NCBI GenBank assembly: GCA_002067745.1
Contig: MVRU01000014.1
Location: 1 to 49,015 of the forward strand
Direction of reading: 5' to 3'
DNA from: Syntrophus sp. PtaU1.Bin005
Lineage (GTDB): Bacteria > Desulfobacterota > Syntrophia > Syntrophales > Syntrophaceae
Length of the DNA stretch: 49,015 nucleotides
Part shown: positions 8,348 through 16,630 of the stretch, piece after piece
Layout of the letters: every line of letters starts with the position of its first letter
Position numbering within the stretch: the first letter of the stretch is position 1
Program-made: the position numbers and the translations under genes
Notes under the pieces: generated by a model
The model's database searches: none
Told to the model about the DNA's origin: nothing
Seen by the model: only the letters and a program-made list of their open reading frames with translations

Positions 8348-9052
8348 ATGAAAAGAGAATCCGTAGCGTTTGGACTCGCCGTTCTCATGATCACGGCACT
8401 GCCCGGCTTTTCGGAGGGCAAGATCATCTTAAAAACTCAAAGGGATAAGGTAAGCTATGCCATCGGTTACGGCATAGGAAGTGACTTTAAGGAAAAATCC
8501 ATCGGCATCAATCCGAATGTCCTTTTGAAGGGAATTACAGACGCCCTTTCAGGATCCACAAGGTCCTTGACACAAGCCGAAATGGATCAGATCATGATGA
8601 GCTTTTCGCAGGACCTCCAGGCAAGGCAAAGGGAATCCTTTGAAAAGGCAAGGGCCGTCAACAGAAAGGAAGGCTCGGAATTTCTCGAAAAGAACAAGCT
8701 CAAGGAGGGCGTAAAAGTCACCCCGAGCGGCCTGCAGTACAGGGTGGTCAAGGAGGGCACAGGAGACAACCCGAAACCGGGCGATACGGTAACCGTCCAT
8801 TACAGGGGCACGCTCATCGACGGGACGGAATTTGACAGCTCCTACAAGCGCAATCAGCCAGCCACGTTTTCTCTTGCAGGAGTCATCCGGGGATGGACTG
8901 AAGGCCTGCAGCTCATGAAGGCAGGGGGAACATATGAACTCGTCATCCCTTCCGATCTTGCTTACGGCGAGAGAGGCGCAGGCCATCTCATCGGACCGGA
9001 TGCCGTTCTGATTTTCACCGTAGATCTCATTTCCATTGAAAAGGAAGGATGA
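8348..9052 (+). CDS. FKBP-type peptidyl-prolyl cis-trans isomerase with N-terminal dimerisation domain (FkpA/Mip-like)
   Basis: A 234-residue exported folding catalyst. It begins with a signal peptide (MKRESVAFGLAVLMITALPGFSEG). The N-terminal domain (~25-120) opens with the family phrase KVSYAIGYGIG, followed by a charged helical linker as in Mip/FkpA. The FKBP domain (~125-231) contains GDTVTVHYRGTLIDGTEFDSS, with the active-site V-I-x-G-W as GVIRGWTEGL and the typical IPSDLAYGERG near the end. AAGGAGG five to six bases before ATG is a strong ribosome binding site. It follows the Pat-like gene by 47 bases and may be co-transcribed, though the functions are unrelated. Its likely clients are outer membrane or periplasmic proteins. 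Confidence 0.93.
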   Translation: MKRESVAFGLAVLMITALPGFSEGKIILKTQRDKVSYAIGYGIGSDFKEKSIGINPNVLLKGITDALSGSTRSLTQAEMDQIMMSFSQDLQARQRESFEKARAVNRKEGSEFLEKNKLKEGVKVTPSGLQYRVVKEGTGDNPKPGDTVTVHYRGTLIDGTEFDSSYKRNQPATFSLAGVIRGWTEGLQLMKAGGTYELVIPSDLAYGERGAGHLIGPDAVLIFTVDLISIEKEG

Positions 9053-9073
9053 CAGAGGGCCTTTCATTGCTGA

Positions 9074-9089
9074 TGCAGGGAGACCTGCA
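9074..9089. other. Short GNRA-loop hairpin after the FKBP gene
   Basis: TGCAGG-GAGA-CCTGCA, six base pairs closed by a GAGA tetraloop, 22 bases after the FKBP stop. There is no T-run after it, so it is not a classical terminator, but it could stabilise the 3' end of the mRNA. The rest of the 9053-9234 gap between the two convergent genes shows nothing further. Confidence 0.3.
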
Positions 9090-9234
9090 CCCGATAACAG
9101 CCGCCAGGTGGAATCGGGGAATTTTTTAAACGGATATTCCGTCGAGGTCTTCCTTCATGGATTCCGGGCCATTATCGAGCCTTCGGCCCTCGCGGCGGAC
9201 GGCGAGCATCGGACTTCCGGGGAGGCAAGTGCGC

Positions 9235-10596
9235 CTATGTCTTCTCATGGATCAGGGAATCAAACATTCGATACTGGCGTTTCGCCCAGTAGAGGATGAA
9301 CAGGAATGCGATGGCGTTGGCAAGCGGCTGGGCCATCCAGACGCCGTTGATGCCGAACCAGGAAGGTAGGAGCCACAGAAAGGGGATTAAAAAAAGGATT
9401 TCGCGACCGACCAGCAGGACCATGGCGGCTTTTCCCTGTCCGAGACCGATGAACATGTTGATCCACATCAGGCTGGGAGCGGCTGTGATCAGTATCAGAA
9501 AATTGATGCGCAGGGCTGTTGCCGTGAGCCTTCGCAGCTCCATGTCATCGGAGAAGAGCGTCGCAATGGCCGGAGCAAAGGCCTCCACGATCAGAAAACA
9601 GACCATGGCAATCGCAAAGGAAATTTTTACGGCGATCGCCACCGCCTCCATCAGTCTAACAGGAAGATTCGCCCCTTCACTGAAGGCAACCATCGGCATC
9701 AGGCCATGACCGATGCCGTAAAGCGGAATCATGACCAGGCCACTCATTCGGGAGACAATGCCCAGAGTGGCCACGGCAAGGTTGCTGTATCCGCCAAGGA
9801 CATGATTGTGAAGAAGCATTCCAAGGCTGAGCACGAGATTGATGATCATGGAGGGAAATCCCGTCGAGTAGATGGACAGAATAATCCGGTAATCCGGACG
9901 GAGATAATGCCATTTCAGCTGATATTTGGAGCTTTTCTGCCGCAAGAAATAAAAGGCAAGCGCTGCACCCGATATCTGGGAAATCACCGCGGCCATGGCG
10001 GCTCCCTCAATTCCCAGCCGGGGGAAGGGACCCCAGCCGAAGATGAGCATAGGATCCAGGATACCGCTGACGGCCGAGGTCATAAGAGCGCAATACATCA
10101 CGAGATGAGGCCTGCCTTCCGCCCGGAAGAGATTGCTGGCCATCATGATCAGAAACAGAAACGGCACGCCGGGCAGCAGTGTCAGGAGATACCGGCGGGA
10201 CAGGGGCAGAATTTCCGTTGTGGCGCCGAAATATGTCAAAATGAGATCCGGCCCGGCCATCCCCAGGCTGATGAACAGCGCTCCGAGCACAGCCGAAAGA
10301 AAAAAAACCTGGCCGGCTGTCTGTCGGGCCTTCCGGTTTTCCTCCGCACCGAACATCCTGGCGGCGTATGAGCCTGCACCCAATCCCGTTCCCACGCCGA
10401 CTCCGCCTAAAATCACCTGTATGGGAAGGCTTATGGTTAAGGCCGCAAGGGCATTCGAGCTGAGCCTGGCAAGCCAGAAGGCGTCTATGAGGTAATAGAC
10501 GTTTACGACCAGCACGGTGGCGATGGACGGCCAGCTCATTTGCAGCAGAAGAGGCAGGATGGGACCCTCCGCCATATTCAGACTTTTATTGTTCAT
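9235..10596 (-). CDS. MATE-family multidrug/metabolite efflux transporter
   Basis: A 453-residue polytopic membrane protein with about twelve hydrophobic segments in two similar halves, as in the MATE (NorM/DinF-like) family. The N-terminal half begins GPILPLLLQMSWPSIATV and has the phrase YYLIDAFWLARL; the second half repeats the pattern around PSMIINLVLSLGM. Family members exchange Na+ or H+ for cationic drugs or metabolites. The start at 10596 is chosen because translation upstream in the same frame (to 10890) gives a Cys/Arg-rich sequence unlike this family. No strong ribosome binding site is visible; an alternative ATG lies at 10575. It is divergent from queD and convergent with the FKBP gene, so it is a single-gene unit. 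Confidence 0.9.
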   Translation of the reverse strand: MNNKSLNMAEGPILPLLLQMSWPSIATVLVVNVYYLIDAFWLARLSSNALAALTISLPIQVILGGVGVGTGLGAGSYAARMFGAEENRKARQTAGQVFFLSAVLGALFISLGMAGPDLILTYFGATTEILPLSRRYLLTLLPGVPFLFLIMMASNLFRAEGRPHLVMYCALMTSAVSGILDPMLIFGWGPFPRLGIEGAAMAAVISQISGAALAFYFLRQKSSKYQLKWHYLRPDYRIILSIYSTGFPSMIINLVLSLGMLLHNHVLGGYSNLAVATLGIVSRMSGLVMIPLYGIGHGLMPMVAFSEGANLPVRLMEAVAIAVKISFAIAMVCFLIVEAFAPAIATLFSDDMELRRLTATALRINFLILITAAPSLMWINMFIGLGQGKAAMVLLVGREILFLIPFLWLLPSWFGINGVWMAQPLANAIAFLFILYWAKRQYRMFDSLIHEKT

Positions 10597-10761
10597 AACG
10601 ATGTGATTTACAGTAAAATTCTGTTTAAGGCAAACGATCGGTGCCTGTTCGGAGCTGCGGACGGACCTGCCGAACCCGTCGTCGCCCCGGCAAAAGCGCA
10701 TCGGATCAGCCGGGATGAACCGGCTCTGAAGCTTACGCTCCGCGGCCGCACAGACTGGCTC

Positions 10762-10775
10762 AGCACCGAGGTGCT
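10762..10775. promoter_or_regulatory. Dyad AGCACC-GA-GGTGCT; candidate operator in the MATE/queD intergenic region
   Basis: Perfect six-base arms with a two-base centre, between two divergent genes. As with the palindrome before the Pat-like gene, the spacer is too short for an RNA loop, which favours a protein binding site. No regulator gene is adjacent. The function is inferred from symmetry and location only. Confidence 0.25.
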
Positions 10776-10835
10776 TCGAGCTGCCGGCGCCCTTGGGAAA
10801 TCCTTTCAGCAGGTATGAACGTACATGAAAAAAGA

Positions 10836-10866
10836 TAGACAACTTTGGCAAAAAATGAAGTAATAT
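10836..10866 (+). promoter_or_regulatory. Possible sigma70 promoter of the queuosine cluster
   Basis: TAGACA (10836-10841) and TAATAT (10861-10866) with a 19-base spacer, about 80 bases before the queD start. The spacer is longer than optimal and the -35 is imperfect. Confidence 0.3.
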
Positions 10867-10948
10867 GATGGCTCGTTCCGTTTGGGACATCCGAAAAAAT
10901 GTTAAATTTCCGCGAAAAAGACGTGGATCCGTACAGCAGGGAGCCTTT

Positions 10949-11329
10949 ATGCCAGGAATTTTTGAAATCAGCGTTGAAGAGCAGTTTTCCGCCGCCCACG
11001 CGCTGCGGGATTACCCGGGAAACTGCGAGCACCTCCATGGACACAACTGGGCCGTCCGGGTCACCGTCGAGTGCCGGGAGCTCAATGAGATCGGAATCGG
11101 CATTGATTTTCGAGAGGTGAAGCAGACGGTTCGAGAGGCGCTCCACCGACTGGACCACATCAACCTGAACGAACTGCCGCCTTTCCAGAAGGCCAACCCC
11201 TCGTCGGAAAACATCGCCCGCCACCTCTATTTGGAGCTGAGCGGGAAGCTCAACAGGGATACGATACGGGTTTCGCGGGTCAGAGTTTCCGAAACACCGA
11301 CCAGCAGCGCCACCTATCGGGAGGACTGA
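10949..11329 (+). CDS. queD: 6-carboxytetrahydropterin synthase (QueD)
   Basis: A 126-residue protein of the 6-pyruvoyl-tetrahydropterin synthase fold. QueD converts dihydroneopterin triphosphate to 6-carboxytetrahydropterin, an early step to the 7-deazaguanine preQ0 and then queuosine in tRNA. The zinc ligands are visible as His17 (FSAAHAL) and His30/His32 (CEHLHGHNW), and the catalytic Cys26 lies in the same motif. The C-terminal VRVSETPTSSATY carries the conserved pterin-binding Glu. ATG 10949 is chosen for the AGGGAG five bases upstream and the length normal for QueD; an upstream extension to 10865 would be unusually basic. It opens the run queD, phosphoesterase, queE, queC. Confidence 0.93.
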   Translation: MPGIFEISVEEQFSAAHALRDYPGNCEHLHGHNWAVRVTVECRELNEIGIGIDFREVKQTVREALHRLDHINLNELPPFQKANPSSENIARHLYLELSGKLNRDTIRVSRVRVSETPTSSATYRED

Positions 11330-11615
11330 AGCGGGTCACACATTTTCTCTTTGCGGATCGGACGGCGACAGAAGAGGATCAGACTGAGAAGATCCTTCGA
11401 TGATGGGAAGCAGGGAAATGTTTTTCGAGCGTATCGATGATCGGAATCCCGTAAATCACCGTATCCGGCCGGAAATCCATCCGCGAAAACGCTTTTTGAA
11501 GAGGGTTGCCCACGGAAAGCCTTCAACCTCTCAGGCAACAACTCAGCCTGCTCCCAATTCCATGGCGATATGGACTGCAACCTTGAAATGTTCCGGGAAT
11601 AACCAGGAGGACACG
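11330..11615. other. Gap between queD and the metallophosphoesterase gene
   Basis: 286 bases. The phosphoesterase frame stays open upstream to 11400, but that extension lacks domain character. No terminator hairpin, promoter or other gene is evident. Confidence 0.35.
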
Positions 11616-12116
11616 GTGCGGATCCTCTTCACGAGCGATTTACATGGGATGATTTGGTTGTACGATTCGCTTGTAGACCTCTCCGAGCAGTGCAGGCCCG
11701 ATCTGATCATTCTGGGGGGAGATCTGCTGCCCAGGCTGGACAAACATGGAAATTTGCTCGATGCTCAAAGGCACTTTGCCATCACTGTTTTCCCCTCGTA
11801 TTGTTTGAAAATGCACGACATCAATCCGGATGTCCACATCGGGGTGATCCTGGGGAACGACGACTGTCAGATGGTGACGAGGGAATCGGAGGACCTTCAC
11901 CGGACAGGATTGATCCGGCTCGTCGATAACAGCGCCTGGAAGACCAGGCACTCATGGCAGGTCATCGGGACGAGCCTGGTTCCGGAAACCCCGTTTCACC
12001 TGAAGGACTTCGAAAGACGCGACTGCGAAGCGGATCCTGTGCGCTATCCTTCGGTACAGGCCATGTATTCCTCAGATCAGGGTATCGGCATCCTTTCCAG
12101 TTCGGCGTGGTTTTAA
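11616..12116 (+). CDS. Short metallophosphoesterase-like protein, apparently lacking the C-terminal half
   Basis: A 166-residue protein beginning VRILFTSDLHG. It shows the first three blocks of the calcineurin-like phosphoesterase fold: D-x-H (SDLHG), GD (ILGGDLLP) and GND (ILGNDD). The last blocks, a downstream His and the G-H-x-H metal ligands, are missing, because the frame ends shortly after a FERRD segment. Family members of this type are usually around 240 residues or more. Either the gene is decayed by a frameshift or deletion, or this is a shortened paralogue without a full metal site. GTG at 11616 is chosen because AGGAGG sits five bases upstream. It lies inside the queuosine cluster but has no known role there. 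Confidence 0.65.
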   Translation: MRILFTSDLHGMIWLYDSLVDLSEQCRPDLIILGGDLLPRLDKHGNLLDAQRHFAITVFPSYCLKMHDINPDVHIGVILGNDDCQMVTRESEDLHRTGLIRLVDNSAWKTRHSWQVIGTSLVPETPFHLKDFERRDCEADPVRYPSVQAMYSSDQGIGILSSSAWF

Positions 12117-12130
12117 TCCCGTGCATCCAT

Positions 12131-12155
12131 TGAAACCGAACGGATGAAACCGAAC
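12131..12155. repeat. Short tandem repeat TGAAACCGAAC, two copies
   Basis: Copies at 12131-12141 and 12145-12155, period 14, between the phosphoesterase and queE. Just two copies, so it may be chance; a direct-repeat protein site is possible. Confidence 0.4.
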
Positions 12156-12161
12156 TGACAA

Positions 12162-12178
12162 GACTGCCCACGGCAGTC
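12162..12178. other. Hairpin GACTGCC-CAC-GGCAGTC before queE
   Basis: A seven-base-pair perfect stem with a three-base loop and no T-run after it, about 77 bases upstream of queE. It could be an attenuator-like or mRNA-end structure. The 138-base gap otherwise shows only the two-copy repeat beside it. Confidence 0.35.
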
Positions 12179-12254
12179 GCTTATGACCGGACGGTGTTTG
12201 TTTCGCATTCGCCTCCGTATTCAACGCCATTGGACCTGGCCGTGAACGGAATCC

Positions 12255-12914
12255 ATGAGGAGTGACGTGTCCTTAAAGGTCAACGAAATCTTTTACAGCA
12301 TTCAGGGGGAATCGTCCTTTATCGGCATTCCCTGCGTCCTGGTGCGGCTCACCGGCTGCAATCTCCGCTGCTCCTATTGCGATACCCGCTACGCCTACGA
12401 GGGAGGGACCTTGTGGGAACTTTCCGACCTGCTTGGCCGGATCGCATCTCACCGATGCCGTCTGGTGGAAATCACCGGAGGGGAGCCGCTGCTCCAGGCG
12501 GAAACCCCGGCCTTGATCCGGAGCCTTCTGGAGGGAGGATATGCGGTTCTCCTGGAGACCAATGGATCTCTGCCCATCCGGGGGATTGACCGGCGCTGTG
12601 TGCGCATCGTCGATATCAAATGCCCTTCAAGCGGAGAAAGCCACAGGAACGATTTCAGCATCCTCGACGATCTGACGGAACGGGACGAAATCAAGTTTGT
12701 CCTGGGCGAGAGAGGGGATTATGAATTTGCCCGGGACATCCTTCTTTCCAGGAACCTGGCGGCGAAAACGCGGAATCCACCGCTCCTGTCCCCCGTCACG
12801 GAGCGCCTGGATCCGAAACGGCTGGCTCGGTGGATCCTCGAAGATCATCTTTCGGTCCGCCTCCAGCTCCAGCTCCACAAAATCCTCTGGGGGAAGGATG
12901 CCCGGGGCGTTTGA
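12255..12914 (+). CDS. queE: 7-carboxy-7-deazaguanine synthase (QueE), radical SAM
   Basis: A 219-residue radical SAM enzyme that turns 6-carboxytetrahydropterin into 7-carboxy-7-deazaguanine. The [4Fe-4S] cluster motif CNLRCSYC gives Cys35, Cys39 and Cys42 (CxxxCxxC), preceded by the QueE-typical VNEIFYSIQGES and followed by EITGGEPLLQ, the SAM-binding GGE block. The C-terminal part ends with LQLQLHKILWG, usual for the family. Start choice is open: ATG 12255 has a weak site, but the codons after it read AGGAG and lie four bases before an in-frame GTG at 12267, which would give a protein starting MSLKVNEIF. It is followed 37 bases later by queC. Confidence 0.94.
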   Translation: MRSDVSLKVNEIFYSIQGESSFIGIPCVLVRLTGCNLRCSYCDTRYAYEGGTLWELSDLLGRIASHRCRLVEITGGEPLLQAETPALIRSLLEGGYAVLLETNGSLPIRGIDRRCVRIVDIKCPSSGESHRNDFSILDDLTERDEIKFVLGERGDYEFARDILLSRNLAAKTRNPPLLSPVTERLDPKRLARWILEDHLSVRLQLQLHKILWGKDARGV

Positions 12915-12951
12915 AAAAAAAAGATAAAGGAAAAAAGACGAGGACACGCCA

Positions 12952-13650
12952 ATGAATTCAGATCGAAGGGCCGTCATCCTTCTCAGTGGAGGGCTGGATT
13001 CCACCACGACCATGGCCATCGCCAAGGCGGAAGGCTATGAGCTTTACGCCCTCACGTTCCAGTACGGGCAGCGCCATGCCATCGAGCTGGAGGCGGCGCG
13101 GCGCATCGCCAATGCCCTGGGCGCAAAGGAACATCTCATTGTTCCCCTTGATTTAAGCATTATTGGAGGATCGGCCCTCACCGGTCACCTTGAGGTCCCG
13201 AAAAGGGATTCCCCCGAGGAAGGGGAAGGGGTGGAAATTCCCGTAACGTACGTCCCCGCCAGAAACACCATCTTTCTGTCCTATGCCCTCGCATGGGCGG
13301 AGGTCCTGCAGACCGGTGAGATCTTTATCGGGGTGAACGCCGTGGATTACAGCGGCTATCCCGACTGCCGCCCCGAATACATCGCGGCCTTCGAGACCAT
13401 GGCCAATCTCGCCACCAAGGCATGCACGGAGGGCGGGATGCGCCTGAAAATCCGCGCTCCGCTGATCCTGCTCTCCAAAGCGGACATCATTCGAAAAGGA
13501 ATGGCCCTGGGCGTGGACTATGGAATGACGCACACCTGCTACGACCCTCTTCCCGATGGAAGGGCCTGCGGCCGATGCGACAGCTGCCACCTGCGCCGGA
13601 AGGGATTCCGGGAGGCCGGTTACGAAGATCCGGCATTTTCCGAAAAGTAG
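12952..13650 (+). CDS. queC: 7-cyano-7-deazaguanine synthase (QueC)
   Basis: A 232-residue ATP-dependent enzyme converting 7-carboxy-7-deazaguanine and ammonia to preQ0. The N-terminal PP-loop SGGLDS (12-17) binds ATP; FQYGQRH and YVPARNTIF are further family blocks. A C-terminal zinc site is formed by Cys196, Cys206, Cys209 and Cys212 (C...CGRCDSC). It is the last gene of the plus-strand queuosine cluster; queF and tgt are not in the window. Its stop is only nine bases from the stop of the convergent lpxK, so the two transcripts must terminate within each other's coding sequence or overlap. Confidence 0.95.
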   Translation: MNSDRRAVILLSGGLDSTTTMAIAKAEGYELYALTFQYGQRHAIELEAARRIANALGAKEHLIVPLDLSIIGGSALTGHLEVPKRDSPEEGEGVEIPVTYVPARNTIFLSYALAWAEVLQTGEIFIGVNAVDYSGYPDCRPEYIAAFETMANLATKACTEGGMRLKIRAPLILLSKADIIRKGMALGVDYGMTHTCYDPLPDGRACGRCDSCHLRRKGFREAGYEDPAFSEK

Positions 13651-13659
13651 CACAGGATC

Positions 13660-14793
13660 TCAGGCCTCTGCCTTGCCTTTCGTGAGGACCCCGAGGATCA
13701 GGCGTTCAAAATCCTCCAGGGGATCGACGGTCATCTCGATGCGCAGTGCAAAGCAGGGAATGGCAGGTAAATCGAGGGACATCACTTTCATCTGATCCTT
13801 CTCCGTGGTCACGATCATGTCCCCGCGGACGTCCTTGGCCGCCTGCGCAACAGCGGCGATATCGCTGGAGGAATAGCGATGATGGTCCGGGAAGGCAAGG
13901 AACGCGGCAATATCGGCCCCCAGGGATTCCAGGGTACCGCGGAAGCGCTCCGGAGCAGCGATGCCGGCGAAGGCGCAGATCCTCCTTCCCTTCAGATCAC
14001 GAAGTTCCCTGCTCCGGCCCTTGTTCAGGGAAACCAGGGAAGAGGGCCGATGGGTCCCTCGAAAGGCCGGAAGAGAACGCTTAAAAATCCGCTCTGTATC
14101 GTTGCAGCCATCTGGTTCGCTCCGGGTATCCCCCGGGGTTCCCCTTCGCTCCCCTGTCCGGACGAGGAGATCAGCCCGCTTCATGGCCCGGTCCGGTGGT
14201 TCGCGCAACGGTCCCCGCGGCAGAAGATAACCGTTTCCCCAGGGACGGTCGATATCCAGCAATACGATATTGAGGTCCCGGAACAGACGGCGATGCTGGA
14301 ATCCGTCATCGAGGATCAGAACATCGGCACCCAGGCGCGCTATGGCCGCCTTTCCCGTCAGGCGACGGTCCGGACCGGTCAGAACGGGAACGCCCGGGCA
14401 GCTTCGGGCGATCAGCACCGGCTCATCGCCTCCCGCATGGGGCCCCAGCAGGACGGAAACCCCATCGCTGACGATATTGACCGGCGCCGCCCCCGTACTG
14501 CCGTAACCCCGGCTCAGCACCGCCGGACGATAGCCGTTTCCCCGGAGCATCCGGGCCAGCAAAACCACCATGGGCGTCTTTCCCGTACCGCCCGCCGTTA
14601 CGTTCCCGACGCTGATCACCCTGCAGGGCAGCTTTGCCGATCTCAGAAGCTCCCGGTCATAAAGACCGTTCCGCAGGGAAACCCCGACCCGGTAAACATG
14701 GGAGAAGATCTCAAGCAGCAGGGCAAAGGGACTCCCGCCTTTGCGAGTCCCCGGCTCCTCCCAGAGCTGGCGGCAACGTTCACGAATCTTCAC
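13660..14793 (-). CDS. lpxK: Tetraacyldisaccharide 4'-kinase (LpxK)
   Basis: A 377-residue inner membrane kinase adding the 4'-phosphate to the lipid A disaccharide precursor. An N-terminal hydrophobic/amphipathic segment (about 20-45, GSPFALLLEIFSHVYRVGV) anchors it. The modified Walker A is SVGNVTAGGTGKTP (61-74), followed by LSRGYG and the D-x-x-x-Q-x-R block (ILDDGFQHRRL), all characteristic of LpxK. It is the last gene of the minus-strand envelope train, 22 bases after msbA. In many relatives waaA (Kdo transferase) lies between msbA and lpxK; it is not there in this window. Confidence 0.94.
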   Translation of the reverse strand: MKIRERCRQLWEEPGTRKGGSPFALLLEIFSHVYRVGVSLRNGLYDRELLRSAKLPCRVISVGNVTAGGTGKTPMVVLLARMLRGNGYRPAVLSRGYGSTGAAPVNIVSDGVSVLLGPHAGGDEPVLIARSCPGVPVLTGPDRRLTGKAAIARLGADVLILDDGFQHRRLFRDLNIVLLDIDRPWGNGYLLPRGPLREPPDRAMKRADLLVRTGERRGTPGDTRSEPDGCNDTERIFKRSLPAFRGTHRPSSLVSLNKGRSRELRDLKGRRICAFAGIAAPERFRGTLESLGADIAAFLAFPDHHRYSSSDIAAVAQAAKDVRGDMIVTTEKDQMKVMSLDLPAIPCFALRIEMTVDPLEDFERLILGVLTKGKAEA

Positions 14794-14815
14794 GGGAATA
14801 TCCTGTAGCCGGGGA

Positions 14816-16564
14816 CTACTTCAGGTCCATTTCCTCCCCCGCTTTGTTCTCTTTGAATTGCAGCTGGTGCAGTTTGCAATACTCACCCTGCCTGGCCAGC
14901 AGCGTATCGTGAGAGCCCTCTTCCACGATTTTCCCCCTGACCAGCACGACAATCCGGTCGGCCGTGCGGATCGTGGAAAGGCGGTGGGCGATCACCAGGG
15001 TCGTCCTCCCCTTCATCAGGCGCTCCAAGGCATCCTGAACCTCCATCTCGGCCTCGGTATCAAGCGAGGATGTGGCCTCATCGAGGATCAGGATCGGGGC
15101 ATTTTTCAGCAGCGCCCTGGCAATGGAGATTCGCTGCCGCTCGCCGCCGGACAGCCGGGTCCCCTGTTCTCCGATCACCGTATCGTATTGTTCGGGAAGG
15201 TTCTGGATGAACTCATGGGCATTGGCCGCCCTGGCCGCCTCGATGATCTCCTTCTCCGAGCAGTCGCGGCTTCCATAGGAAATGTTGTTCCGGACCGTAT
15301 CGTTGAACAGGATGGTCTGCTGGGTCACGATCCCGATCTGGCGGCGCAGCGACAGCAGGGTCACATCCCGGATGTCGTGGCCGTCAATGAGGATCTGCCC
15401 GTCGGATACGTCGTAAAATCTGGGGATCAGATTGACCAGCGTCGTCTTGCCTCCGCCGCTCATTCCGACAAAGGCGATCACTTCACCGGCACGGATGGTC
15501 AAATTGATATTTCTGAGCACCGGGGTTGCGTTGTAGGAAAAGGAAACATTTCGGATTTCGATCTTTTCGACGATGCGGGGAAGGTCCACGGCATGCTCTC
15601 TGTCAAGAATGTCGGGAACGAGATCCAGAATGTGAAAGACCCTCTGGGCGCCGGCTATCCCTTTTTGAATGGTGTTGTTGACGTTTGTCAATCTTTTGAC
15701 CGGTTCATACAGCATGATCAGCGCCGTCAGAAAGGAAAAAAAGGTTCCCGGGGTGGAGGAGCCGTGAATAACCTGGTAGCCTCCGTAAAAAATGATCGCG
15801 GCGATGCCGATCCCTCCCAGGAACTCCATGAACGGGCTGGAAATCGCGTTGATGGAAACGGACTTCAAAGCCAGGCGCATCAGCTTCTCGTTTTCCCTGG
15901 CGAAGCGCATGTTCTCATAGGCCTCCATGCAGAAGGCCTTGACGATGCGCGTGCCGGAAATGGTCTCCTGGAGCAGCGTGGTAAGGCCGGCCATGGTGAC
16001 CTGGGTTTTCGTCGCATTCCGTCTCATCTTCTCTCCGAACTTGGCAATGGGATAGATGGTCAGGGGAAAGACGAACATGGCGATGATGGCCAGCTGCCAG
16101 TCCCGGTAGAAAATGACGAAGACAAGGAAGATCAGGGTAAAGGTGTCCTTGAGGAGACTGGTCACCGCCTCGGAAACGGCATGCTGGATGGAAGTGACAT
16201 CGTTGGTGATCCGCGACATGAGCTCCCCTGTGTGATGCTTGGCAAAGAATCTCAGGGACTGCCTCTGGATCTGCTCATACAAATGGTACCGCAGGTCGGC
16301 GACGATGCGCTGACCGATGAAGCTCATCAGAATCGTCTGAAAATAACTGCAGGATCCCTTGACCGCGTAGATCAGAATGACGGCCAGGGGAATCCAGAGG
16401 AGCATTTCCGCATTCCTTTTGAGGAAAATGTCATCCAGGGCCGGCTTGACGAGAAAAGCCAGCGCAGAGGTAAGGGCGCCCACGACCAGCATGCAGACCA
16501 TGGCGACGGCAAACCGGGGAATGTGGGGTTTGGTCAATTTCAAAAGACGCTTAAAGATATCCAT
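14816..16564 (-). CDS. msbA: Lipid A export ABC transporter, permease/ATP-binding protein (MsbA)
   Basis: A 582-residue half-transporter flipping lipid A-core across the inner membrane. Six membrane helices occupy ~20-310. The nucleotide-binding domain has Walker A GMSGGGKT (367-374), signature LSGGE (471-475), Walker B ILILDE (491-496) and H-loop IAHRL. The membrane part has MsbA-like phrases such as MSRITNDVTSIQHAVSE, and the context among lpxB, lpxA, lpxD and lpxK decides for lipid A over other ABC-B exporters. ATG at 16564 starts MDIFKRLLKLTKPH. The gap to lpxB upstream is 66 bases. Confidence 0.93.
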   Translation of the reverse strand: MDIFKRLLKLTKPHIPRFAVAMVCMLVVGALTSALAFLVKPALDDIFLKRNAEMLLWIPLAVILIYAVKGSCSYFQTILMSFIGQRIVADLRYHLYEQIQRQSLRFFAKHHTGELMSRITNDVTSIQHAVSEAVTSLLKDTFTLIFLVFVIFYRDWQLAIIAMFVFPLTIYPIAKFGEKMRRNATKTQVTMAGLTTLLQETISGTRIVKAFCMEAYENMRFARENEKLMRLALKSVSINAISSPFMEFLGGIGIAAIIFYGGYQVIHGSSTPGTFFSFLTALIMLYEPVKRLTNVNNTIQKGIAGAQRVFHILDLVPDILDREHAVDLPRIVEKIEIRNVSFSYNATPVLRNINLTIRAGEVIAFVGMSGGGKTTLVNLIPRFYDVSDGQILIDGHDIRDVTLLSLRRQIGIVTQQTILFNDTVRNNISYGSRDCSEKEIIEAARAANAHEFIQNLPEQYDTVIGEQGTRLSGGERQRISIARALLKNAPILILDEATSSLDTEAEMEVQDALERLMKGRTTLVIAHRLSTIRTADRIVVLVRGKIVEEGSHDTLLARQGEYCKLHQLQFKENKAGEEMDLK

Positions 16565-16630
16565 TGTTTTCCTTGCAAAAGTCCCTGCGCTCAGGCCTTC
16601 CTTACCGGCCGGGTTCCCCGCAGACCCACG

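Larger units (their letters stand above)
10597..10948. other. Divergent intergenic region between the MATE gene and queD
   Basis: About 350 bases that must contain promoters for both directions. Visible elements are a hairpin AGCCGG-GATGAA-CCGGCT (10708-10725), the dyad AGCACC-GA-GGTGCT (10762-10775), and a possible queD promoter (TAGACA 10836-10841, 19 bases, TAATAT 10861-10866). No fold resembling a preQ1 riboswitch was recognised. No supported gene. Confidence 0.4.

Noticed and set aside
9117-9146. T-run and ACGGA-TAT-TCCGT hairpin as a terminator for the MATE or FKBP gene
   Set aside because: The stem is only five base pairs, the T-run is interrupted and the order does not fit either direction well.
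10867-10948. preQ1 riboswitch upstream of queD
   Set aside because: No recognisable C-rich loop/A-rich tail pseudoknot pattern was found near the ribosome site.
11400-11615. 72-codon N-terminal extension of the metallophosphoesterase
   Set aside because: A good ribosome site marks GTG 11616 and the family begins with the ILFTSDLHG strand; the extension is unstructured in look.
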